A DNA stretch of 42,425 bases from positions 1 through 42,425 of the forward strand of contig JAIYDB010000084.1 in assembly GCA_027487695.1 (NCBI GenBank), in the 5' to 3' direction. The translations under genes were made by a program, and so were the position numbers. Below the pieces are notes generated by a model. It searched no databases. It was not told where the DNA came from and worked only from the letters and a program-made list of their open reading frames with translations. Positions within the stretch are counted from its first letter, which is position 1. Every line of letters starts with the position of its first letter. Of this stretch, positions 25,491 through 34,484 are shown piece by piece. Origin of the DNA: Cytophagaceae bacterium (GTDB lineage Bacteria; Bacteroidota; Bacteroidia; Cytophagales; Flexibacteraceae).

Positions 25491-26420
25491 ATGAACTTAA
25501 GCTTAGAATTGATTATTTTTCTAGTGATCTTATCCACTGTGATAACCACTTCCGTAACTATTGTTCAGCAAGGCAGTGTATCGGTAATTACCCGTTTTGG
25601 CAAGTATGTGCGCTGCATGCAAGCAGGTCTGAATTTTAAGATACCGTTTATTGACAAGGTGTATCGAAAAATTTCGGTTCAGAACCGCTCGGTTGAATTG
25701 CAGTTCCAAGCCATTACTATGGACCAAGCCAATGTAGACTTTAAGGCGATGCTACTTTATGCAGTAATGGACCAAGGCGAAGAAACTATTAAAAAAGTAG
25801 CCTTCAAATTTGTGGACCAAGCCAGCTTTATGCAAGCCCTAGTGCGTACTATTGAAGGTAGCATTAGAGCATTTGTTGCTACTAAAAAGCAAGCAGAAAT
25901 TTTGGCACTACGTCAGGAAATTATCCTACACGTAAAAGAGCAATTAGATAACCAGTTAGACGATTGGGGCTATCACCTACTCGATTTGCAGATGAACGAT
26001 ATTACTTTCGATTCAGTGATTATGCAATCTATGGCCAAGGTAGTGGCAAGTAATAACCTTAAAGCCGCTGCTGAAAACGAAGGTCAGGCCTTATTCATTA
26101 CCAAAACTAAAGCTGCAGAAGCAGAAGGTACCGCTATTAAAATATCAGCTGAGGCCGAACGCCAAGCCGCCCAATTACGTGGACAAGGTATTGCCCTGTT
26201 CCGTGAGGAGGTAGCCAAGGGTATGGCCATTGCTGCTAAAGAAATGGAAACTGCTAATCTGGAACCATCGTTCATACTTTTCAGTATGTGGACCGAGGCT
26301 TTAAAGCACTTTGCAGAAACTGGAAAAGGCAATACCATTTTCTTAGATGGCACTACCGATAACTTCCAACGTACTGTTAGAGAGTTGCAGGCTACTACCC
26401 AAGCCAATATGAAAGGCTAA
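25491..26420 (+). CDS. SPFH/Band 7 (stomatin-like) membrane protein
   Basis: A 309-residue protein of the stomatin/prohibitin superfamily. One membrane helix (about 5-25) is followed by an SPFH domain (about 27-200, with VQQGSVSVITRFGKYVRCMQ) and an alanine/glutamate-rich coiled coil (about 200-260, KAAAENEGQALFITKTKAAE) that drives oligomerisation. Such proteins scaffold membrane microdomains and often modulate membrane proteases. No NfeD partner gene is adjacent. It starts 115 bases from the divergent ffh, with AACCTTTG (one base off the -7 consensus) in the gap. It ends three bases before the end of the convergent DUF2256 gene. Confidence 0.85.
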   Translation: MNLSLELIIFLVILSTVITTSVTIVQQGSVSVITRFGKYVRCMQAGLNFKIPFIDKVYRKISVQNRSVELQFQAITMDQANVDFKAMLLYAVMDQGEETIKKVAFKFVDQASFMQALVRTIEGSIRAFVATKKQAEILALRQEIILHVKEQLDNQLDDWGYHLLDLQMNDITFDSVIMQSMAKVVASNNLKAAAENEGQALFITKTKAAEAEGTAIKISAEAERQAAQLRGQGIALFREEVAKGMAIAAKEMETANLEPSFILFSMWTEALKHFAETGKGNTIFLDGTTDNFQRTVRELQATTQANMKG

Positions 26421-26423
26421 AAC

Positions 26424-26561
26424 TTAACGCTTAGCTCGGCATTTATCTGAGCAATATTTAACCTCTTCCCAAACCTTTTCCCACTTCTTGCGCCATGTAA
26501 ATGGTCTGCCGCAAGTGAGACAAGTTTTCTGGGGGAGGTTTTCTTTTTTAACACCCTTCAT
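26424..26561 (-). CDS. DUF2256 small zinc-ribbon-like protein (45 residues)
   Basis: Reading the minus strand from the ATG at 26561 gives 45 residues with the family signature: [20 protein letters not shown], then [15 protein letters not shown]. Four cysteines (C14, C17, C37, C41) in a CxxC...CxxxC arrangement suggest one zinc site. The protein is basic and may bind nucleic acid. The function is unknown. The match to DUF2256 runs the whole length, so despite its size I am confident it is real. It is divergent (42-base gap) from the DUF2805 gene, and I recall these two families neighbouring each other and cryptochrome/photolyase genes in other genomes; no photolyase gene is in this window. Confidence 0.85.
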   Translation of the reverse strand: MKGVKKENLPQKTCLTCGRPFTWRKKWEKVWEEVKYCSDKCRAKR

Positions 26562-26603
26562 AAAAATGTAAACCAAAACTACCTACCCATAGTTTTACCA
26601 TTT

Positions 26604-26879
26604 GTGAAGATTAAAGAACTTACCGATACCGAAATTGACCGTATTGTAGAAATGGCTTGGGAAGATAGAACTCCCTTCGATGCCATTTTGGCCCAGTTCG
26701 GCGTAAGCGAAGCTGAGGTAATCACCATTATGCGTAGGGAAATGAAGCCCAGCAGCTTTAGAATGTGGCGCGCCCGCGTTCAGAATAGAGCCACTAAACA
26801 TAGTGCCCTCCGCACCCCAGAAATTGATAGGTTTAAGTGTACGAGGCAAAGGAGTATAAGTATGAATAAGTATAGGTAG
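26604..26879 (+). CDS. DUF2805 / TIGR03643 family protein
   Basis: A 91-residue protein starting at GTG 26604 (MKIKELTDTEIDRIVEMAWE). The signature is clear: DRIVEMAWEDRTPFDAILAQ, then FGVSEAEVITIMRREMKPSS and FRMWRARVQNRATKH. The first part reads like a helix-turn-helix (AQFGVSEAEVITIMRRE), which would fit DNA binding, but that is inference. A second short conserved part (DRFKCTRQRS) ends the protein. Length is within what I recall for the family. Its partner DUF2256 gene lies divergently upstream. A GC-rich hairpin at 26932-26956 lies 52 bases after the stop, but its T-tract is on the other strand. Confidence 0.85.
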   Translation: MKIKELTDTEIDRIVEMAWEDRTPFDAILAQFGVSEAEVITIMRREMKPSSFRMWRARVQNRATKHSALRTPEIDRFKCTRQRSISMNKYR

Positions 26880-26923
26880 TACTTAATCCATCAAGCCTTT
26901 CGATTGTAAATCCATATACAGAA

Positions 26924-26959
26924 CCACAAAAAAAGCCCCGCTTTTGGCGGGGCTTTGTG
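26924..26959 (-). terminator. Intrinsic terminator of the delta-60 repeat gene (copy 1 of an identical 36-bp sequence)
   Basis: AAAGCCCCGC (26932-26941) and GCGGGGCTTT (26947-26956) form a 10-bp stem around TTTTG. On the minus strand the stem continues into a tract of seven T (26934-26928), a textbook rho-independent terminator directly behind the stop of the repeat gene. The 36 bases at 26924-26959 are identical to 30107-30142. Confidence 0.85.
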
Positions 26960-26977
26960 CGTATTAAAGTTAACTAA

Positions 26978-29950
26978 TTACTTTATTACTAGGCGTTGGC
27001 TGCTTACACCCTTAGCACTTTGTACTTGAACCATATAAACGCCTTTTGCAAGGTGGTTTAGGTTCATTTCCATTTGTGCTTGTGCTTTAGCTGTGTATAC
27101 TACCTGACCTACTGCATTTACTACAGATACGTTCTCAGCATCGGCAGTAGTAGTTAGGGTTACATTGCCAGTTGTAGGGTTTGGGAATAAAATTACACTA
27201 TGAGAACCTAAAGATGTTTTTGCTTTTAATACTGTAAAAACTGCTGATACAGGTCCTCTGCATCCATCAGGAGAGATGGCTTGGGCAGTATAATTTCCAT
27301 CCCCAATTATAGGAATAAACCTATCAGAGGTTGGCAATATGGTTCCATTATAAGTCCATTCATAACCTACTGAGTCAATTGAGCCTGAAAGGATATTGGT
27401 ACCTACAGGCTGTATAATTGGTGTTGCAGGAATAGAACCGTTTCGAACTTTAATAACTTGCGAAATAGCTACTGTACAGCCATTTTGAGTTGTTCGAACA
27501 GTATAATTCCCAGGCTCTGAAACAATAATTGACCTGCTAGTATCGCCGGTATTCCAAAGATTACCTTGCGCAATACTCGATGTTAAGGTAGTAGTACTAC
27601 TACATAAAAATTTGGATCCTGTTACATTTATCAAAGAAGGAGCAAGACAATCATCGCCATGTATTCGTGCAATTCCAGAAACTGATAAATTGTTATAATT
27701 TGTGAATGCTCCTGCAATAATAATACGTCCATCAGGCTGCAAAGCCATAGATCTAATAACATCATTAGCACCTAATCCAGGATTAAAAGAATGGTCTAAA
27801 GTACCATCGGAATTTAGCCTAGCAATATTATTTCGAGGAACTCCATTTACAGTGTCAAATGAGCCACAAATAAGTATTTTTTCACTAGGTAGCACCAACA
27901 TAGATAAAACATTTCTATTGGGGCCAGTACCTAAATTAAAGGTTGTATCTAAACTAGCATCTGAATTTAATCTTGCTAACCGAACCTTTCGTAAACGATT
28001 ATAGGTAGTAAAATCGCCTGCGATCAGAACTTTACCATTTGCCAAATGAATAACCTTGTTAATCCATGTATTTGCACCAAAATTAGGATTGAAACTTCCA
28101 TCAACAGATCCATTCCTGTTAAGTCTAACTATTCTATTTCGTCTGAAATTACTGTAAGAAGTAAAACTTCCTGAGGCTAAAATCTTGCCATCAGGTTGTA
28201 TATCTATTGAAGCTACTGAATTATCACCAAACCGATTAGGAGCAAAACTTCTATCAGTTAATCCATTGGAAAGCAGCTTTCCTACGCCACGATAAGTGAA
28301 AGCTGATTGATGAAAAATTTCTCCACCAACAACTACGTTGAAAATACTATCGAAAGCTAGCGAAGTTACTCCACGAACGTAATCATTTGAAAAAGAAAAA
28401 CTTGAATCTAATGTACCATTCGTATTTAATTGGATTATGTTATTGCAAGCTGTGCCATTATACCTTGAAAAAAAACCACCTACAATAATTTTATCATCAG
28501 GTCTAACTAAAAAACTGTTAACGTTAGAAAAATTACTTGATCCAGAAATTGGTCCAGATTGAAAACCTGTATCTAAACTTCCATCAGAATTTAGACGTGT
28601 AAAACAACTTTTTGGAACATTATTGTAATTTTTAAATATACCTCCAATTAGGATTTTACCATTTTGTTGAGCAAAAGCACTATAGATTGGATCATCTGAA
28701 CCAACTAAATAATTTAATGAATTATTATAGCGCCCTTCAGAATCAAGCGTTACTATATTAAGCCTCCTTATACCATTAACTGAAGTAAACCTCCCCACCA
28801 AGGTAACATTTCCATTACTATGAACTTCAAATTGGTAAGGAAACTCATTGGAATTATTAAAGGTAAGACCTTGTCCGAAAGTTCTATCAAGTATTCCATT
28901 AGAATTGATTCTTGCAATTGAATTAATTACAAACCCTCCGTAACCTCTAAAGATACCGCAAGCTAAAATTTTTCCATTTGATAAAATTTTTAATGAAAAA
29001 ACATCAGAGTTAATAGGACTAAAGCCTGCCCCAACTTGAAAGGTTGAATCATAAATACCCCAAGAAGTTAACCGGGCAATGTTAGATGAAGATCTGCCAT
29101 TGTAAGATGTAAATCTGCCAGCAATAATAATTTTACCGTCTGGCTGTAATGCTACGGCTGAAACACTGTTATTGGCACCCACACTTTGGAAGAAAGTAGC
29201 ATCTACACTTCCATTAGGCAAAAGTCTGGCTATGTTGTTGTATTGATATCCATTTGATATACTAAACCTTCCTCCAATAATTATTTTACCATCTGGTTGT
29301 ATAGCCATTGTGGTTACCCAACTATTAACCAACGCTGGCGCATTAAATGTTGTATCTAGGCTTCCGTTACTATTTAAACGAGCAAGGCTTCTTTTTTGAA
29401 CACCATTAACTCTGGAAAAACCACCACATATAAGTATGCTTCCGTTTGGCAAACACTTAATTTGAGATATGCTAATAATGCTATTTATTGTAGTTTGAAT
29501 AAAAGTAGTATCTACCAAACCATTTGAATTAAGTCTAATAAGTCTTGATCTTATAACTTCAGATTCGTTAAATCGAAAAAAACCTGAAACTAAAATTTTA
29601 CCGTCATTTTGTATTTCAATAGCACCAATTTCTCCTGAAAAGGCAACCCTTTCAAAAGGACATTTAAAAGTAGTATCTATTGTACCATCGCTAAAAATTC
29701 TTGCTATAGAAATGCTTTCTATTCCGTTATAGGTAGTGAAATTCCCACCAATAATCAATTTCCCATCAGCTTGCTTTGCAACTGTCCGGATCTCATTATT
29801 AGCACCATTTCCAATGTTAAATGGGAAGTTTTCACCCATTCCGTAGTTAAAGCTGCGGTCAAGATCTCCAGCTCGTTGGCTCCAACCTGTCTGGGGTAGC
29901 ACAATTAGGCACAAAAGTGCAACAAAACAGATGTAAATGTTCATTTTCAT
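26978..29950 (-). CDS. Secreted delta-60 repeat protein with T9SS type A sorting domain
   Basis: A 990-residue exported protein. I start at the ATG at 29950 (MKMNIYICFVALLCLIVLPQ), a good signal peptide ending near WSQ; the ATG at 30016 adds 22 residues without signal-peptide character. Then come 14 repeats of about 51-55 residues of the delta-60 type, each with a D-x-T/S-F start, a centre like QPDGKIIIGGRF and an end like NNIARLNSNG. These are probably beta-propeller blades, and 14 would fit two seven-bladed rings. Ig-like segments follow (about 780-910). The last 75 residues form the T9SS sorting domain (LFPNPTTGNVTLTT, VVNAVGQVV, LAKGVYMVQVQ, QRLVIK), so it is a surface or extracellular protein. 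Repeats 8 and 10 are degenerate. Ligand unknown. Confidence 0.88.
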   Translation of the reverse strand: MKMNIYICFVALLCLIVLPQTGWSQRAGDLDRSFNYGMGENFPFNIGNGANNEIRTVAKQADGKLIIGGNFTTYNGIESISIARIFSDGTIDTTFKCPFERVAFSGEIGAIEIQNDGKILVSGFFRFNESEVIRSRLIRLNSNGLVDTTFIQTTINSIISISQIKCLPNGSILICGGFSRVNGVQKRSLARLNSNGSLDTTFNAPALVNSWVTTMAIQPDGKIIIGGRFSISNGYQYNNIARLLPNGSVDATFFQSVGANNSVSAVALQPDGKIIIAGRFTSYNGRSSSNIARLTSWGIYDSTFQVGAGFSPINSDVFSLKILSNGKILACGIFRGYGGFVINSIARINSNGILDRTFGQGLTFNNSNEFPYQFEVHSNGNVTLVGRFTSVNGIRRLNIVTLDSEGRYNNSLNYLVGSDDPIYSAFAQQNGKILIGGIFKNYNNVPKSCFTRLNSDGSLDTGFQSGPISGSSNFSNVNSFLVRPDDKIIVGGFFSRYNGTACNNIIQLNTNGTLDSSFSFSNDYVRGVTSLAFDSIFNVVVGGEIFHQSAFTYRGVGKLLSNGLTDRSFAPNRFGDNSVASIDIQPDGKILASGSFTSYSNFRRNRIVRLNRNGSVDGSFNPNFGANTWINKVIHLANGKVLIAGDFTTYNRLRKVRLARLNSDASLDTTFNLGTGPNRNVLSMLVLPSEKILICGSFDTVNGVPRNNIARLNSDGTLDHSFNPGLGANDVIRSMALQPDGRIIIAGAFTNYNNLSVSGIARIHGDDCLAPSLINVTGSKFLCSSTTTLTSSIAQGNLWNTGDTSRSIIVSEPGNYTVRTTQNGCTVAISQVIKVRNGSIPATPIIQPVGTNILSGSIDSVGYEWTYNGTILPTSDRFIPIIGDGNYTAQAISPDGCRGPVSAVFTVLKAKTSLGSHSVILFPNPTTGNVTLTTTADAENVSVVNAVGQVVYTAKAQAQMEMNLNHLAKGVYMVQVQSAKGVSSQRLVIK

Positions 29951-30106
29951 ATCGAAGGAGTTATGGTAACTGTAAATATATTTGTTTAAACCATAATTAG
30001 CAAAATTTTGTTTCATGTTTTATTGATTTATTCAAATATTACAAACCAAAAACCACAATATACAAACTATTAAAGTTTAAATAGTTAGGAATAAGACAGT
30101 AATCAC

Positions 30107-30142
30107 CCACAAAAAAAGCCCCGCTTTTGGCGGGGCTTTGTG
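30107..30142 (-). terminator. Intrinsic terminator of the M16 peptidase gene (copy 2 of the identical 36-bp sequence)
   Basis: Same 10-bp GC-rich stem and TTTTG loop as the copy at 26924-26959. On the minus strand it ends in seven T and lies 18 bases behind the stop of the peptidase gene at 30160. It also lies upstream of the delta-60 gene, so that gene should have its own promoter in the 91 bases up to the ATG at 30016 or the further 66 bases to the preferred start at 29950. Confidence 0.85.
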
Positions 30143-30159
30143 TATTCATATTCCTCAGA

Positions 30160-33100
30160 TTATCTCCAAGGTGCTGGCGATTCCTTAGTTTTTGGCTTAT
30201 CGGCCACTGGTTCGCCTTTGGTATCTAGTTCTACAATTTCGTAGCCTAGGCGTTGTAAAGGCTTCTTAATTTTTGCCTTATCGCCTACTACTAAAATAAC
30301 CATGTTTTCAACTGGCAAGTACTTACCTGCAAGTGCCTTTACTTGCTCTTTAGTTAGAGCGTTCAAGATGGCTTGTTGTTGCTCAACATAGTTTGAAGGA
30401 AGGTTATACTTCTGAATCTGATTCAAGAAACCAGCCTTTTGCTCTAATGTTTCGTATTCCAAGGCTTCACTTTGACCTATAGATTTCTTAGTGAATTCTA
30501 ATTCCTCATCGGTAATACCTTCTGCACGATACTTGTTAATTTCCTTAATCATTTCGAAAAGGCTACTATCAGTTGCAGTACCTTTTACACCAGCCTGGCT
30601 TACAAACGGACCAGCAACATCTGAACCGCGGAATCCTGAGCGTGAACCATAAGTCCAACCCTTATCTTCACGTAAGTTAAGGTTAATACGGCTGTTGAAA
30701 GCAGAACCTAAAGCAAAGTTCATCAAGTTAGCCTTGTAGTATTCGCCAGTTACATCGTAAGGAAGCGCTATATAACCCATTCTGATTTCAGATTGAGGCG
30801 CTTTTTCTTTGTCAACTAAGAATATCTTAGTTTTTCCAGGTGCTGGAGTAGCAGGCAATGTTGGCATTACAACAGGCTTAGCTTCCCAGTTCTTTAAGAA
30901 ATCTAACTTAGATGTAAAGTCTTTTTCTTTTACGTTACCTACAATTACAATTTCAGCAGTAGCTGCAGAGAAGTAATCTTTGTAGAATTTCTTTACATCG
31001 TCCAAAGTAATAGACTTCACACTTTCTACTGTTCCACTTGCTGGTGTAGCGAAAATATGGTCTTTACCGTACAATAACTTAGAGAATACTTCACCAGCAA
31101 TTGCAGTTGGTTGGGTGGTATTGTTTTCAATACCTTCAATGGTTTGCTGCTTAATACGCTCGAAATCGTCTGGTGCAAAGCGTGGGTGGAACATACGTTC
31201 TTCCAATAGAGCAAGTGCGCCATCTACATTATTGGTAAGGGCATCCATATAGATGCTCATACTTTGGTTGCTGCTAGATACGCTTATGTTCGCACCATAT
31301 ACAATCTCTTGACTTTCAAATTCTTCTGTAGAGAACTTTTCAGTACTTTCATTCATAAGCGCAGCGAAGATGCTTGCAATACCTGCTTTGCCCTTCATAT
31401 TTTGCTCAAGCATATGACCACCTTTTAGGGTGATAAGCATACCTACAGTTGGTAATTCAGTGTTTTCAGCACCAATTACTTTAATGCCATTCTTCCACTT
31501 CTGATTCCAGAACTGAGGAACTTTAACTACTGGGTTAGCACCAGATGCTGGTCTCTTGCTTCTATCGAAGTTATCTTTAGGCTCAGTATATGTTAAACCA
31601 GCGTACTCATCTACGGTTGGCTTCACATACTTAGTACTATCAATTTTATAGTTATCAGGAGCTGCAATAAGCTTCTTCTCGCCCTTTGGTACCCAAGATA
31701 GGATAACGGCACCTTTACCTTTGATATAGGTATTATACACGCGCATTACATCGGCCTTGGTAACTGACTTTCTGCGGTCAATTTCTTCCTGAATAAGGTT
31801 AGGGTTGCCATAGAAAGTTTCATAAGCAGCTAGTTGAGATACTTTACCACTTACTTCTGCCAATGAACGGATGCTGCTGCTTTCGTAACCTGCAATAAAA
31901 CGCTCAAGGTCTTCATCGGTAACGCCACGCTTTTCAAACTCTACGAATGTTTCACGTACAATTTTCTCCATATCGGCCAAAGTTTTGCCTGGCAATGGAA
32001 GTACCTGAATATCAAATTCGCCAGCTAACTCTCTGCAAGGATGGCTTGCACCTGATTGTAAGGCTAAACGCTTCTTATCTAAATTCTTGTATAGTAAAGA
32101 GTTAGAACCGCCACCAATGATTTCTGAAAGGCAATCTAAAGCCGCTTCATCCTTGTGCTTACCTGGTACTGTTGGGTAAACCATGTACAATAGTGGGAAA
32201 CGGATTTGGTCTTCACCAGAAATGTAACGGTCCTTATCTAAAGAAAGCATTACAGGAGAAAGTGGACCCACCTTTTTCTGGCCTGGAGGAATTGGTAAGA
32301 AATACTTTTCAGCTAATCTTACAACATCCATTGTGTTAACATCGCCACCAACAGTAAGGGTTGCGTTGTCTGGACCATACCAACGCATAAAGAAGTTCTT
32401 TAACTCATTTACGCTTACACGGTTCAAATCTTCAATATAACCAATAGGTGACCATGCATATGGATGACCATGCGGATACAAGTTCTTTGAAGCTACTTCG
32501 CTTACTAAACCATAAGGACGGTTATCGTAGTTCTGACCACGTTCGTTCTTTACAGTAGCACGTTGAACTTCAAATTTCTTTTGCGTTACGGCAGGTAAAA
32601 GGTAACCCATACGGTCGGCCTCTAACCAAAGTGCAGTTTCAAGCTGATTGCTTGGTACAGTTTCGAAATAGTTGGTTCTATCTGTATTGGTAGTTCCGTT
32701 CAAATCACCACCAGACTCAGAAACTATTTTAAAGTGTTCTTCATCGGCTACGTTCTTAGAACCTTGGAACATCATGTGCTCAAAAAAGTGAGCAAAACCG
32801 CTGATACCAAGATGCTCTCTAGATGAACCTACGTGGTAAGTAACATCTACGTGAACTAAAGGATCGCTTTTATCTTCGTGAACAATAAGGGTAAGCCCAT
32901 TCTTCAACTTAAATTTAGCGTAAGGGATAACCAATTTACCATCGGCAGTTGGGCTAACCACTTCCACCAACTTAGTACCTGCAGGAGTTTCTGCCGGATA
33001 AGAAGGCTTAGCTGGAGCTACAGGGGCTGCTGGTGCAGCAGGAGTAGCAGGTTTAGCCGCTTGTTTAGCGGGGGCTGCTGGCTTAACAGGTGCTTTTTTG

Positions 33101-33177
33101 CCGGTTTGTGCACTCAAAGGGAGTGATGCGGCTGAAAGCATTGCAACTGCTAAGGCAAGTTTAGAAGCTTTATTCAT
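30160..33177 (-). CDS. M16 family zinc metallopeptidase, two-lobed (pitrilysin-like)
   Basis: A 1005-residue exported peptidase. Signal peptide 1-23, then a Pro/Ala/Lys-rich linker (about 27-65). The N-terminal M16 lobe carries the inverted zinc motif HxxEH (H130, E133, H134 in FAHFFEHMMFQGSKN) and the downstream glutamate region ALWLEADRMG. The C-terminal half (about 560-1000) is a second M16 lobe without HxxEH, as expected for the inactive half that closes the chamber. Many bacteria encode the halves as two genes, while this is a single chain as in pitrilysin. It probably degrades peptides in the periplasm. The thiolase gene lies 62 bases upstream. TACATTTA, one base off the -7 box, lies in that gap on the minus strand. 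Confidence 0.92.
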   Translation of the reverse strand: MNKASKLALAVAMLSAASLPLSAQTGKKAPVKPAAPAKQAAKPATPAAPAAPVAPAKPSYPAETPAGTKLVEVVSPTADGKLVIPYAKFKLKNGLTLIVHEDKSDPLVHVDVTYHVGSSREHLGISGFAHFFEHMMFQGSKNVADEEHFKIVSESGGDLNGTTNTDRTNYFETVPSNQLETALWLEADRMGYLLPAVTQKKFEVQRATVKNERGQNYDNRPYGLVSEVASKNLYPHGHPYAWSPIGYIEDLNRVSVNELKNFFMRWYGPDNATLTVGGDVNTMDVVRLAEKYFLPIPPGQKKVGPLSPVMLSLDKDRYISGEDQIRFPLLYMVYPTVPGKHKDEAALDCLSEIIGGGSNSLLYKNLDKKRLALQSGASHPCRELAGEFDIQVLPLPGKTLADMEKIVRETFVEFEKRGVTDEDLERFIAGYESSSIRSLAEVSGKVSQLAAYETFYGNPNLIQEEIDRRKSVTKADVMRVYNTYIKGKGAVILSWVPKGEKKLIAAPDNYKIDSTKYVKPTVDEYAGLTYTEPKDNFDRSKRPASGANPVVKVPQFWNQKWKNGIKVIGAENTELPTVGMLITLKGGHMLEQNMKGKAGIASIFAALMNESTEKFSTEEFESQEIVYGANISVSSSNQSMSIYMDALTNNVDGALALLEERMFHPRFAPDDFERIKQQTIEGIENNTTQPTAIAGEVFSKLLYGKDHIFATPASGTVESVKSITLDDVKKFYKDYFSAATAEIVIVGNVKEKDFTSKLDFLKNWEAKPVVMPTLPATPAPGKTKIFLVDKEKAPQSEIRMGYIALPYDVTGEYYKANLMNFALGSAFNSRINLNLREDKGWTYGSRSGFRGSDVAGPFVSQAGVKGTATDSSLFEMIKEINKYRAEGITDEELEFTKKSIGQSEALEYETLEQKAGFLNQIQKYNLPSNYVEQQQAILNALTKEQVKALAGKYLPVENMVILVVGDKAKIKKPLQRLGYEIVELDTKGEPVADKPKTKESPAPWR

Positions 33178-33239
33178 TGAAGGTAATAAAAGAATTATTG
33201 GTGTTTTGTTTAATTAGGGTTGTAAATGTACTATTTTAT

Positions 33240-34415
33240 TTAATGCAGATATTCAAAAATACCTGCAACGCCTTGTCCGCCGCCTACGCAAGCGGTAACC
33301 ATCCCATAGCGGGCGCCTCTAAGGGAAAGTTCATTTAGTAATTGAACTGAAAGCTTTGCCCCCGAACAACCAAGTGGATGTCCTAAAGCAATTGCGCCTC
33401 CGTTTACATTTACTATTTCAGGATTTAACCCGAGTGTATTTATTACAGCCAAGCTTTGGGCAGCGAAGGCTTCATTTAGTTCTATTAAATCTAGGTCTTG
33501 AACCTGAATACCTGCCTTTTTACAAGCCATAGGAATGGCTTCTACAGGACCAATACCCATTAAGCGTGGCTCAACGCCAGTAACCGCATAGCTGCAAAAA
33601 CGAGCTATTGGGGTTAGGTTATATTGTTTTAATACTTTCTCACTCACTACCATTAAAAAGGATGCGCCGTCTGAAGTTTGGCTGCTATTTCCTGCTGTAA
33701 CACTTCCGTTTTTAGCGAATACAGGCTTTAGCTTGCTTAAGGCTTCTAAATTAGTATCTGCTCTTGGACCTTCGTCAGTATCAATTATAGTGGTGCTAGT
33801 AACTTGTTTTCCAGCCTCGTTTATAAAAGTATTAGTAACAGAAACAGGCACTATTTGGCTTTTGAACTTGCCTTCCTTTTGGGCGGTTAACGCTTTTAAG
33901 TGGCTGTTATACGAAAATTGATCTTGTAGTTCTCGGCTTATACCATAAGTGCTACTTACGGCTTCAGCCGTAAGTCCCATAGAAGTATAATAATCAGGAT
34001 GTTCTGTAGAAAAACCGTAATCAAGAGCTGTTTTGTAGCCCATTGTTGGCACTAACGACATTGATTCTGCACCACCAGCAATAATGATATCGTTCATACC
34101 ACTATGTATTCGGGCAGCAGCAATGGCAATTGCTTCCAAACCACTACCACAATACCTATTGATTACCAAACCAGGAACCGATATTGGCAATGCCATTAAG
34201 CTTAGCATTCTGCCCATTTGCATGCCTTGTTCTGCTTCAGGTACTGCGTTACCTACAATTAAGTCCTCAATTTGAGATGGATCAATCGCAGGAACATTCG
34301 CTAATAAATGCTTAATTACACACGCACCCAAGTAATCTGGTCGGGTGCTTTTAAAGCCTCCCCTACCCGATTTGGTTACTGCAGTTCTATACCCTGCAAC
34401 TACATATGCATCCAT
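33240..34415 (-). CDS. Acetyl-CoA acyltransferase (thiolase)
   Basis: A 391-residue thiolase of the usual length. All catalytic residues are visible: the acylated C89 in [12 protein letters not shown]346 in GHPLGCSGA, and C376 in [19 protein letters not shown] is also intact. It either cleaves 3-ketoacyl-CoA in beta-oxidation or condenses acetyl-CoA; the sequence alone does not settle this. Many Bacteroidota pair it with a 3-hydroxyacyl-CoA dehydrogenase fusion, which is not next to it here. TACCTTTA (34447-34440 on the minus strand) upstream is one base off the -7 consensus, so it may be transcribed on its own despite lying 69 bases behind murF-alr. Confidence 0.93.
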   Translation of the reverse strand: MDAYVVAGYRTAVTKSGRGGFKSTRPDYLGACVIKHLLANVPAIDPSQIEDLIVGNAVPEAEQGMQMGRMLSLMALPISVPGLVINRYCGSGLEAIAIAAARIHSGMNDIIIAGGAESMSLVPTMGYKTALDYGFSTEHPDYYTSMGLTAEAVSSTYGISRELQDQFSYNSHLKALTAQKEGKFKSQIVPVSVTNTFINEAGKQVTSTTIIDTDEGPRADTNLEALSKLKPVFAKNGSVTAGNSSQTSDGASFLMVVSEKVLKQYNLTPIARFCSYAVTGVEPRLMGIGPVEAIPMACKKAGIQVQDLDLIELNEAFAAQSLAVINTLGLNPEIVNVNGGAIALGHPLGCSGAKLSVQLLNELSLRGARYGMVTACVGGGQGVAGIFEYLH

Positions 34416-34484
34416 TTAAAATACCAATTATTTGCTTGGTAAAGGTACTGTTTATTTAATAATTCCCTTTTCCTTTCATCAGCT

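Noticed and set aside
26978-29950. Regular spacing of about 155 bases suggesting a tandem DNA repeat or CRISPR-like array
   Set aside because: The units are similar at the protein level only (delta-60 repeats), with diverged DNA and no constant short repeat with unique spacers.
29951-30016. 22-residue N-terminal extension of the delta-60 repeat protein
   Set aside because: The extension is polar and aromatic and would bury the signal peptide that begins at the ATG at 29950.
26924-30142. Composite mobile element bounded by the two 36-bp direct repeats
   Set aside because: There is no transposase or target-site duplication, and both repeats work as terminators for the genes before them. Only the identity is kept as a finding.
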